A DNA stretch of 64,000 nt, taken from assembly GCF_019279795.1 (NCBI RefSeq), contig NC_056734.1:1924744-1988743 (forward strand), in the 5' to 3' direction. Below are positions 11,836 through 22,269 of this stretch, piece by piece; within the stretch, counting starts at the first letter, position 1, and each line of letters opens with the position of its first letter. This DNA comes from Protopterus annectens (lineage: Eukaryota; Chordata; Ceratodontiformes; Protopteridae). The position numbers and the translations under genes were made by a program. The notes below the pieces were generated by a model. That model did not search any database and was not told the DNA's origin. It was given only the letters and a program-made list of their open reading frames with translations.

Positions 11836-11935
11836 GTTAGAAGCACTCATGTATGGCAGCTTTTCCCAGGACTCAGAGGGGACAAATTAGAGAAAAGAAT
11901 TCTAAAGAAGATACCAGTCTATGCGTGCCTGTGTG

Positions 11936-11941
<6 letters not shown>

Positions 11942-11992
<51 letters not shown>
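11942..11992. repeat. (CA)n microsatellite with duplicated flank
   Basis: CA array of 51 bp. The 21 bases that follow it (11993-12013) are identical to the 21 bases after the preceding CA array (11836-11856), so array plus flank was duplicated about 157 bp apart. Confidence 0.95.
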
Positions 11993-11995
<3 letters not shown>

Positions 11996-12013
11996 AGAAG
12001 CACTCATGTATGG

Positions 12014-12576
12014 TACACATCTCATGTATGGTATACATGCACCTATGTATAATTTGGAGGCTTACCAATTCCCCTATGGCTTGAAACTGGGATGTAGAAT
12101 GTGCTCCTTTAGTGATACATCAAAGGGTTTATGTGACACAATCCTATCACACCATCTAATAAATGAACCACAGTTTCAAGTGCTGTGAGGCAGCAATGCC
12201 AATGACCATGCCACAGACTTAACACAGCAGAAAGGTACCTACAATCTTTCTCTCTCTTTTCTTCACTCTAGGAGAATGTACTACTCTTGGGAATAATATT
12301 TTCACTCCAAGATTAAGAGTATGGTTTACATTAACTGCCTTTCACCTACTATGATTATATCCAAGATGTAAGTGCTGGGGAAAAAGGTGACACAGATTAT
12401 TTATATTTCTTAATATTCAGAGCCCTAACGTCCAGCAATTAGCAGAGTAGATAGCCATTAGTGGAAAGAATAAAACAGACACTATGTCAATGGTCAAAAT
12501 CTCCACATTAATTATTGTTCTTCTCTAGCAAAACACAAAACCAGGTAGAGTGGTGAACTGGTCCACAAAATGAATG
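12014..12576. other. Unassigned stretch
   Basis: No gene or repeat family recognised. A pyrimidine-rich run ending TAG at about 12272 looks like a splice acceptor, but no open exon follows. Confidence 0.5.
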
Positions 12577-13582
12577 TAGGAAAATGCAGCACAAAAACGT
12601 ATTGGACCAAAAAATGTCTGTAACTATGAAAAAAGCACATAATGCAGCAAAAAGATCAGAGACCATTTAATTTATGAGCGCTTTCGCAGTTCAAGAAAAT
12701 ACTGCTTCATCAGACAATACACCACAAGAACAGTGAGTTTAAATATAAGCAATGACCAATAAAACTGCTCAACCAATTAAGGAATAAAAATCCCTTAAAA
12801 ATTATTTAAAGACCCATATAACACATATAAAATAAAAGCATACAGCTACATAGACAAAAAACTCAACTATATATGGAAAAACATTACTCTATATATAGGT
12901 CTATGAACATGGGTTTCTAGCATTGAGGGCTGGTTTGATCGAAACACAATCATTTAACCCCTTCCCTCTAGATGCTCTTAACCTGATTAGTCATCTCATC
13001 TCTGATGTCTCTGTCAGGTTCCTAACATCACCCCCTCATTTACCAACATTAACAGTTTCAATGACCATAAAACTAAAAGTGGGTGTTTCATCTGTAGCTT
13101 TTACATGTTTAGCTAAAGCATTAGTATCTGACTGGGTACTTATAGCATATAAATGCTCCATGACTCATTCCCTTAGTCTCCTGTCAGTCTTGCCCACATA
13201 ATAAGAATAGCACACTTTACAGTTAGCTAAATAAACAGGATGACAGGTATTGCAATTTGCATGTGTATTGAACTTCCATTCTCTGCCTGTATCCAGATGG
13301 ATAAAACTGCCACTGGAATTAATATAGGGACAATACTTACATTTAGTACAAGGAAATGTCCCATCAGGACCACTGATGGTGTTCATAGCACTATCTATCC
13401 TAGAAATTCCTGACTAGGACGTCGCACGGAGGTAATGGGATTGGATTTCTCCATGGAGCTGGGCCAAGTAAAAATGTGCCCCGATGAAGACCAGATCTCT
13501 GGTCTTTTTACTGCATTGTGTGCTTTTGTCATAGTTACAAACATTTTTGGTCCGCTACATTTTTGTGCTGTATTGTCCTCTC
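12577..13582 (-). mobile_element. Penelope-like element, truncated, with inverted terminal copy
   Basis: The minus strand at 13386-13165 and beyond encodes a GIY-YIG endonuclease of the Penelope type: CTKCKYC, then HANCNTCHPVYLANCKVC, then YYVGKTDRRLRE, with further conserved sequence in a shifted frame towards 13130. The Cys-rich segment before GIY-YIG is typical of the Neptune group. About 87 bp at 12577-12664 return in inverted orientation at 13491-13577 with roughly 85-90 % identity by eye; Penelope-like elements often carry such terminal repeats. TTCATCAGA near 12710 fits the family's usual non-coding end. The reverse transcriptase is missing, so this is a short derivative. Confidence 0.82.
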
Positions 13583-13659
13583 ACTCAATAAATAAATATA
13601 CATTCTATTCAGAAGTAATCAGTAACTTCTTAATCTGTCATAGTACAAAAAAGTAAAGA

Positions 13660-13886
13660 AACACATTTTGACATGCAGTTATAAATAAAATATACTGAAA
13701 ACAACATAGCAGCTCCCTATTTTATTTACTACAGCAATAAATTATTCACTTTTTATTATAGCCTTGGATTCTGTCTTAGCATAAGAAAATCAGCAAATGT
13801 ATTTTGATATACAGGTATAAATAAAATGCAATGTAAACAACACAGCAGCTACCTTTTATTTTCACTTAAGCAGCAAGTTACCCCTG
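13660..13886. repeat. Diverged tandem duplication, period about 136 bp
   Basis: The segment 13660-13746 (with TATAAATAAAATA, then CAACATAGCAGCT) recurs at 13795-13886 (TATAAATAAAATG, then CAACACAGCAGCT) in the same orientation, about 75-80 % alike by eye. No family recognised. Confidence 0.8.
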
Positions 13887-14021
13887 GATAACTGAAATGA
13901 CAAAAATAGTCCTCTAGGTGTTAGTATTCACAATGTACTTTTATAAAGATGATTTGTTTTTCATAAAATTTAAAATAAAAAGTCACCACAGGTTGATAAA
14001 ACTTAGTAAAGGAGTTCATAC

Positions 14022-14055
14022 ATACATAGCTAGCTAGCTACCTACCTACATACAT
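14022..14055. repeat. Degenerate TAGC/TACC/TACA tetranucleotide repeat
   Basis: Runs of CTAG, CTAC and CATA units in series between two LINE fragments. Confidence 0.85.
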
Positions 14056-14064
14056 ATATACAAA

Positions 14065-14590
14065 TATTTCAGGCACTGGTAAGAATGCCCTTCTACTCTG
14101 CTAAGATACCAGTCACTCCCATAATAAGCATTCAGGCTGTTCTTAAAAATATCTAAACTAGTGCTTGCTGTAATATAATTTTGTAGTCTGTTCTATGCAT
14201 TGGCTACTCTCTCACAGAACCAATGAGTACACCTCTCATTACTATATGATCTACTACATAGGCTGTCAGGTGATTCTGTACTGCTTTTTAATAACCTCAA
14301 ACATTCCCAGAGGTAGCTGTCTCTAAATATCCTAAATACTTTAATGATATCTCCTCTTAAATGTCTTTATGAAAAACTGTACAAGTTCAGATAATTTAGT
14401 CTTTCATAATAAATTAAATGTTTCATCCATGGATACCCTTGGTATATTTCCAATGGACTCTCTCTCCAATTTACATATGCTTGCTTTCTTATAAGTCTTC
14501 CATATTGTTCCTCCATACTTTGGTTTGAGTCTAATGTAACTTACAAACAATGATTTAATTATTTCTGATTTCCTAGACATCATAAATCTT
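14065..14590 (-). pseudogene. L2/Rex1-like LINE, C-terminal ORF2 fragment
   Basis: The minus strand gives, in order, IIKSLFVSYIRLKPKYGG and IWKTYKKASICKLE (14560-14460). A decayed RRxRGDII segment follows (about 14360), then IFRDSYLWECLRL-like sequence, ERVANAWNRL-like sequence (about 14200) and STSLDIFKNSLNAYY (about 14130). This matches the post-RT region of Jockey-superfamily LINEs: SFVRP-LEY, LE-QR, RRxRGD, FSQRVxxxWNxLP and SxxxFKxxLD. There are several stops. It abuts the CR1-like copy that begins on the other strand near 14655. Confidence 0.75.
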
Positions 14591-14654
14591 TTTATACAAC
14601 CTATAGTTCAATAAATATAATTCGCCAATTGGTTGATAAGACTAGAAAAACTCA

Positions 14655-15965
14655 AAGACGGGATGTACCCATATACAATGGATGAGATCAAAATGGTTCA
14701 CACTGCCTTCCTTGACCTGGCCAACTCATTGTTGCCAAACTTGAGAAGTTAGGTATAAACCTTTAAGTCACCTTGTGGATAGCCAGCTTTCTCACAGACA
14801 GGACCCATGAAGTTAAAAAGGGGGAATCCATCTCTACAAAGAAGCCAGTCACAAATGGAGTCCCTCAGGTATCAGTGCTGTGGTCTCTCCTTTTTGACAT
14901 TTACTTCTCTGAAGTCAAGGCCAATGTCAAGGTCTCTGGCTGACTAACTTTGCAGATAATTGCAAATTAGGAGCAGTCACAGCATCCCCCACTGGCACAA
15001 ATGTTCTCCAGGAAGGGCTGACAAAGACAAATAGCTTGTGCCAGAGACATGGACTAAAACTAAATACCAAAAAAATGCATTATAGTATCCTTTGGGGAGT
15101 CATCCATTCCTAAATATCATATTGACAACACACCCCTAAGAGTTGACTCAGTAGTCAGGGACTTGGGGACACACATACACAGTAATGTAGTCTTTGACCA
15201 TCAGGTTTCCACAGTAGTGAGGAAATCATTCTATGTTGTGCAACTTAAAAACAAAAGTATGGCATTTTGGCCCCAGGAGGTCATTGTTCCACTGTATTCA
15301 TCATTCACCAGATCTATCCTTGAGTACAGTGCCCCTTTTGGTATGTACCTAACCAGGCGTATCCAACAACCATAATGTCCACATAGGTTCCTCACTAAAA
15401 GAATACAGTGCATAAGTAACATGTCTTACACAGACCACCTCAATACCCTATCCCTGTATCCTGTCTCTTACATGCTGTTGAGGGAAGATCTATGCCTGCC
15501 ATACAAGTCATTGTCAGACCCCACCCTGATGGACCTCTTGCATATCTACAAAATAAACTTCACCAAAATTACCTGTTCTAAAGACTTAAACCTTACCTTT
15601 GATATTATTAGGACTTCCTGGAGAGACAGGTATGTATCCCAGAGACTACCCCTTCTCTGGAACAAGCTCCCCATTCATGTGAAGCAGAGTCCTTCCCTAA
15701 CCCAATTCAAGTGTAACATGGACAATTGGATGAGGAACAAGAAATTCTTCCCTAGTTTGGCACCTATGTCTCTAATGGATACAGTCAGCCTGCAAATGGA
15801 TCATCTTCCTGGCCCCTGCTAGTAAATGTTTCATCTGCCAAGCCTCTGCTTACACTTATCAAAGGTACCAGAACTTGTCAGGGATTTGGGATGCATGGAT
15901 AGGCTTAAAAAGGCCCTAGTGGTTATTAGCCTAGTAAACACCTATGAACCTATATCTCCTTATAT
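14655..15965 (+). pseudogene. CR1-like LINE, copy 2 (RT to 3' end)
   Basis: The RT core is decayed: MDEIKMVHTAFLDLAN near 14680, WIASFLTDRTHEVKKGES near 14785, then TNGVPQVSVLWSLLFDIYF near 14855, where the usual GVPQGSVLG has mutated; the YADD position reads FADN in a shifted frame. The C-terminal region is clearer: VRDLGTHIHSNVVFDHQVST near 15160, then two open pieces at 15163-15375 and 15421-15822 (133 codons) with YMLLREDLCLPYK, SWRDRYVSQRLPLLWNKLP and SPSLTQFKCNMDNW. The 3' tail ACCTATGAACCTAT is at about 15945-15960. It aligns with the copies at 22-24.7 kb, 5.5-7.2 kb and 54.4-55.1 kb. Confidence 0.9.
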
Positions 15966-16059
15966 GAATCTACAGTTTCAATCACAGTGTGCTGCAATAA
16001 ATATTTATATTGCAGTCTATGTCTCACAAATCTCATATGCTTAGTTTGTGATATATTTA

Positions 16060-16270
16060 TCAGCATATTATTCTCCTGTGCCCAAATAGTTTAGTGAAGT
16101 TCTTTTGCAGACATGCCCTAGCTGTAACACATGTAATCAGTTCACCTCTTCTCAAAATATCTGCATACAGACTGTAGAACACCTCAAATGAAAAAGATCA
16201 GAAAAATACAGCCTTAACAAGTATGGTCCTAGGATACAGCCCTGTGGGACACCCTGCCAAGCTTCAGTGA
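16060..16270 (-). pseudogene. Small LINE RT fragment
   Basis: On the minus strand ITEAWQGVPQGCILGPYLL, the RT motif containing GVPQG-ILGP, lies at about 16270-16214, followed by decayed sequence ending in a YADD-like remnant. About 200 bp survive. The clade cannot be decided; GVPQGCILGP also occurs in the LINE at 34.4-35.5 kb. Confidence 0.65.
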
Positions 16271-16863
16271 TACTGTTTCAGATATTGTCCATTGCTGAGC
16301 ACAAAAAGAAATGTAAATGGAAAATAGTTAAAAAAGAGAAATTATAAATGTTCTGTACATTTAACAGTTCTCCATAGTGCTCAAGTTTTGTGAATATATG
16401 TAAACTTGACCACTTAATACATTCCTCTGGCTACATGCAGTAATGTGGGCCTAGTTAGGTATAAGCCTAAAGGTCAAGAGGGGTGGGGCTTAGCTTGTCA
16501 GGTCTGCTCTCCTCCTAGAAAGAAGGAGGTGTGCTCACATAATCCCAAAAATACAACCCCTGCCAAGATGGAATGCAACATTCTTGTACAGCATGATGAG
16601 GACAGGCCACATAAAGCTATGAAAAGGCTACCATTGTGCATTCCAGATAGTTAAGACTGACCAAACCCAAAAGCATATTTACTAAATAAAGGTTTTATGG
16701 GCTTGTAATATGATGATCAAACATATGTGTGTGGGGGAGGGCAGGACTAACTATCCCTGCTATCCTCCTTTTGAAAAATAATCAGTTATGTGAGAAGACT
16801 GCTTGACAAGATAGAGTCGGATTGCTGAACACCACTCTACAACTAAGGAAATGTCTTCTTCTG

Positions 16864-16917
<54 letters not shown>

Positions 16918-19900
16918 TTGGCATTCAATATTAATTATCTTAAGAGACAATAGTGTATAGGCACCCATTTTTTTTTCTTTGTGTCTTTTAAATTTCAGAT
17001 GGGTCCCATCTAAACCCATTACTTTCTAACTAAATTCCAACAAAATAAAATTTCAAGTTACCCAAGTGCCAGCCATAGCACATTACAAACAAGATGACCC
17101 TCTGTGTGTTTCTTTTTAATCTAAACTAATTGTGAACAGTCTGATGGACATGGGTATTACCATATAACACCAAACCTAACAGGTTGGGCGATCAGAAGAA
17201 ACAGAAATTAAATGCATTTTCTTTAAGTAACATTTATAAAGGGATCTTTTCACTGTAATCATAAAGTAAGTATGGACTACAAAGCCAGATAACCAAAATA
17301 CAACATACGCACCAGACATCTATGAAAAAAATATATACTTTGCTGGCATCATGGTGCTGGGGGATGAAGCCATGATTAGGACTTGTGCTTCTGGGGTTGA
17401 TGGGATGAGCAGTCAGTAATGGCTCACACACCTTAGAGGTATACAAGGGGATACAAGGGATGCCTATCAGAGAACACAGGAATAGGCACACAAAGTTACA
17501 GGCTCATTGAGAAGCACACTGTGGTGGAATGCTTAACATGACCAGCATGGCATACAGTATTTGTTGCAGCCCAAACGTGTGAGGGGCAGGGACATTAAGC
17601 TCTCAGAAAAAGTATCTGTAATAGCTACATATGAACTGGAAACTCACTCTTTACTTTTATTACAAAGGAAACTGTTATTGTTAGAATAAATTTTTCCCCC
17701 TTTGGAAAGGAGACTGGGAGAATAAATAGGTCATTTCTGGGACCATGATATTTAGACGGTCACACACAGGGAATTAAAAAAAAAAGGTACAGGTATGTTT
17801 GCCTGTTTATGAGAAGGAACAATGGTGCAGAGTGTTTCTGCTGCCTCACTGTCACTGATGAGTTTGCATATCACACTTATGTCATCTATGATGCTTCTGT
17901 GGGTATGCAAATGGTACAGGTTCAACAGATGTCTAAAACACTACATGCATTTATAATTTGTTCATTTTATAAGTTACATTTTCTTATTAAATTTTATATA
18001 AAATCAGCAAGTGCTGATCAGCCAGTCCCTGAATGTGTACCCACAGAGAAATCTGTAATAAGCAGTATTATTTCCCCAACATCATTTACAGTCTGCTGTA
18101 GTTATGTAAGAATCATGTTATTTCCTTTAGGTTTCACTGATGCTGAAGGTTACGTTTCAATAATCACATCCTTTTCATCACATAAGAGCTCCTCCATCTG
18201 TATTTACAGCAATTTACTAAAAGGGTGCTACATCTGGGTACAGTATGGACAACAGCTGAACATTCTCTGAAAAAACTGAGTCTATCATGAAAGATTCAAT
18301 GCGTTATTTTTTTTTAAATTTTTTTATTTGGCTTTACAAATTCCAACAAAACAATCAATGCATTACATTTAAGCAACATTCTTTGAAAGATACACCTGTA
18401 GTACTAATGCATTTAGTTATTTGTTTAGTATTCATTCAATATTGAAGACTTACGTCATAAAATATCAGTATTAAGAAAAATAAATAACTTGTACATTAGC
18501 TTACAGTAGCAAAATTAGAAAATAAATGCAACTTACGGATATAAAATTGTCTCACATGATAGTTGAACTGCTGCTAGAGTGGTAATCTGGTCGTCTATGT
18601 GCCTGGTATTCTTGGTTTGGCAATATGCCATGAAATGCTGAATGGTTAACCAAGAAGAGGAAGGTTAAACACATGTTGACATTTCTCTTCTTTGAGGCTG
18701 GTAAGGTAATGAAGAGTGGTAGAATATTGCCACGGAACTGCTTACTAGTTGATACCACATGTTATTACAACAACAGTGACTATGGCAACAGTGGTGCCAG
18801 ATAAATACATGGCTGTATTAGTGAAGTAGTGCACACACCACTCCCTGGTTGATGTTACTGCATGTTTAACATCTGCCAGTGGAAGGCCAGTCGTATGTCT
18901 CTGATTCTGTCAATGACATAATGAAGCTTTGCACTTATCCCTTTCACCCACCTCTCTTCATGCAGTCTAGTACCTGTGTCCACACCTGCTCTTTGGCAGC
19001 TACACCTAAGCCCCATAAGGGTAAATCCTCCCCCCAGAAAGTAGTAGAACAACCAATCATGGTAACCAAACTTTAATAACATAATAATGACTAGACTCAA
19101 TGACTGGGTAAAAATTTGGTGCAAATAAAATAAGGAATACAGAGGCATAACTTAAGGAAACCCTGGAACAAGAAGAAAACAATCTGAAGAAAAGATGGTA
19201 AGTAGTGAGTCAGGATTGAAGGGTAACCATCATTTATTCAAGACACTGAGAAGAGTCATGAGGGATAAACTGCCATCAAGCATAACTCATTCAGACCTCT
19301 CAGCTGCCTTATTTTGAAGAGCATTCCTATTTTCAGGCCTGATTTGGGATGTCCATGTTCTTGGATGTATGTCTCTATTTTTAACTTCGATTTACCTCTT
19401 CACACAATTTTACGAATACACCTTATAATGTGATTTTTGAAGCAGAAAACCTGCAGATAGTGAAAGCAGGAACAAAAGCCATAGAAAAAGTAGAAGCATA
19501 CAGCTAAAAATCTGGACATCTAATTAACTTAGAATTTGAATATCAAATAGCACATAACTACTCGCTTCCAGTAAGAATGCAAAATACTACTCAGAAACAT
19601 GTTTAAAAATCAAAGTGAACAATATGATGGAAAATATAAACACATTATCAAAGTGACAGTGTGAAATCTGTAGATTTTAATGAACTTCATTGCAAAACTG
19701 TACCGTACAAAGTTATTTTTTCTTCAGAAAAAGGGAGATGTGCATCTTCTTTCTTTAAATTATTGTTGCCAGTAGTTTGTTGGTCATGTACTGTTATTTT
19801 CTGTATAGTATTCAGCTCGAAAAATCACATGTGATGAGGGTGATTAAGAAACTTTTGTGAAGGGGTATATCATGTCTGAAAATATAAGACATACTGTGTA

Positions 19901-20216
19901 GCACTAGATCAGGCCTGAAGACATGAATGTTCCTCTCTAAAATATAGACAGTTGAGAGGTCTGTGACCTGTCTCCTAAACAAATTCACAAGTTTATATAT
20001 TTTTTATTTTCCTGACATATACATGCCAGGTGCTAGGCTGACTGAAATCCTACATTTACTGGTCTCAGAAGTTCTGACCAAACCCCTTCTTCAGAGGACT
20101 GGAATGTATGCTAGTGTCAGCAAAGTAACACTTCTATGCAGATGTGTGAAATACCTTTGGTATTTCTGAGATGAACAGACAGGTCACTTGTTATCTCACT
20201 CTGCAGTTTGCAGGCA
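16271..20216. other. Long unassigned stretch with one (TA)n array
   Basis: (TA)n at 16868-16916. An open frame of 153 codons at 17809-18270 (+) has no recognisable domain and reads like chance in AT-rich DNA. 16441-16720 includes AATAAAGG near its end and could be a solo LTR, but no termini or target duplication can be shown. Two minus-strand open runs at 18552-18758 and 18855-19148 are also unrecognised. Confidence 0.5.
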
Positions 20217-20224
20217 GGTCTAAC

Positions 20225-20540
20225 CATACCTCTCAATTGTACAGATTTTCACATAATGTCCAGATTTCTGCCTCATATTGACGGTACATTTTTCATAACA
20301 TTGCAGTTTTCTAGCAAATCAATGGCAAATTATTGACGATTTAAGTCAGAAAATAATGACACTTTGAGTTTCAGACTTCATATCCTTCAGAAAATACACA
20401 CTAATGCAAAACCTGTTATTCTACTTACTTTCTAAGCTTGTAACAACAATATTTAAATATTGTCCCTATTTTTGGGCCTTTGTCCCCCCACTTTTTATGG
20501 CTTTGTCCAGATTTCTTGCTCTAAGAGGTTGAGAGGTATG
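20225..20540. mobile_element. hAT-type MITE, 316 bp, copy 1
   Basis: Terminal inverted repeats CATACCTCTCAA and TTGAGAGG-type, with ends CATACCTCTC and GAGAGGTATG matching perfectly over 10 bases. Flanked on both sides by the identical 8-mer GGTCTAAC (20217-20224 and 20541-20548), the 8-bp duplication typical of hAT transposons. There is no coding capacity, so it is non-autonomous. A second copy in the opposite orientation lies at 44050. Confidence 0.93.
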
Positions 20541-20548
20541 GGTCTAAC

Positions 20549-22269
20549 AATTTACAGAAAAATAACCCATTCTATTGCATTAACTAATCACTGTACTACT
20601 TTCCGGCACAAGAAATGATATCAGTGGTAGGTTTGTTCTTGAAAGAAATGTGTAACCCATGTATTCTGTCTGCCTACTACAAGCAATTAAGGGTCTGCCA
20701 ACTTCAGCCTTAGCAAAATATCCTGTCAGATAAAAAAATCAGAATTCAGAATTCGAATTTCATTTATCCAACTAAAGCTGCATTGTCTGCTACAAATGTT
20801 GTCTGTATTAAAGCACTATTGACTTTAATGTTGTCAAAAACTGTAGTCTAACAAGTTATGTAATAAATTATCCAGTTGAAATTCTATCTGACATTTCATA
20901 TATTGTTGTTCCATTATTATCAGCATTATTTTTGTTGGTCAGATTTAATGACGTGTAATACATGCAGTAGATTTACTGATGCGTAATCTTACTCTTCTAA
21001 AATACTAAATTTAAATTATTTGCAGTTTATCAAGAAAGGCAATATCAGCTTTCAAATATGAAGGAGCAACCTGTTCAAATAGAATATATGAAATGCCTTA
21101 GAGAAAAACAGTAAATTTCAGTTACACATGCAGATATGTATAAAAGTATGAAATGACTCCTTAAAACTCTACAAGGGGTAACAAACTAATGAGTAATATA
21201 TGAATTCTGTATGCTATGTAAATTGCACTGTAAAACATTGTAAATATTCACCTCCATGTTTTTGTGTGTTACTGAAACCATTGTGATATGAAATTGAACC
21301 TTATTATATTGATGTATACTCACTGTATGCACGTACACACGTTGTTGTTTGCGCTGTAAACTCTGCTCACCTCTGACACCAGATCATGGCTAAAGGGAGA
21401 CAGCTGTCCAGTCCTTCTACGTGCTTAACAAATAACTAAATAAACAGGTAAAGGTATAGCATGGCTGAATCAGAAAATGGCGCTAGACACTTGAAATTAC
21501 AGTAACAAGAACTTCTCTAGAAGAGCTCTTCATTCCTGGTGCAGCACTGTGTCCAACCAAACAAAACTACTAACCTCACAGCTACATTTTCTGTTCTGAA
21601 TGGTCAACATCATTAGAAAAAAAATTATAAGGCCTTAACAGATAACACATCTCTGAGCAATTTGTCGATCTTATACATTACTAGTACTCTAATGGCAGTA
21701 CCACATTTTCAATGAGATACTGAAACGTCTGAGTTCAAAGTTATTCTGCACTACAGCCATATCCCCAGGGGATATAAACAATCAGTGCATAGTCATTCAT
21801 TAAACTGTTCCTCAGTCACATCTCATCTAGAATTCATTTTCCATACAGCCTACTCGCTAACATTTCAGTTAGTGCTTTTGCAGTGAAATAAACCCTCCTA
21901 TACCTCCCACACCCACAGCCCTCAGTAAATATACTAAATCTACAGTCACACAACAGTAGGGAAAGGAGAAACTCCCCAATGAAGGGCACCGTGGTGTAAA
22001 TGAATAGACATCTTATTGTGCCTAAGAAATAATGGTCATAATTCAGGAACATTGTCTGCAAACATGGAGACAGGCGTGCATTTAAAAACCCATACCAGAC
22101 ACCCACATAATTCATGCAGACTGTAGAATAATGCACAGCAAGAGTTCTGCCAGTACCTATCTGGAATCTGCTAGCTAAGCAGAACAGATACAAATTAGAC
22201 TAAATGACTCACTCAATGATTTTTAAAGCTTACAGCAACAGAGTAGCAACTGGACATATGTATAGTGAC
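20549..22269. other. Unassigned stretch
   Basis: No gene or repeat family recognised. 21300-21470 is less AT-rich and contains CGTACACACGTTG; it could belong to an LTR, but no ends are visible. A minus-strand open run of 119 codons (21834-22193) has no known motif. Confidence 0.5.

Noticed and set aside
12240-12310. Host exon after a pyrimidine tract ending in TAG; similar sites near 27010 and 35818
   Set aside because: Each is followed by early stops in all frames, and no donor or conserved coding sequence supports an exon.
16441-16720. Possible solo LTR with AATAAAGG
   Set aside because: No matching TG/CA termini with flanking duplication could be defined, and there is no second copy in the window.
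17809-18270. 153-codon open frame as a host gene
   Set aside because: No known domain, no similarity I can recognise, composition like surrounding AT-rich DNA, no promoter or splice context.
18552-19148. Two minus-strand open frames considered as Harbinger-type transposon proteins
   Set aside because: No catalytic or Myb-like motif could be found, and no inverted ends or target duplication are visible.
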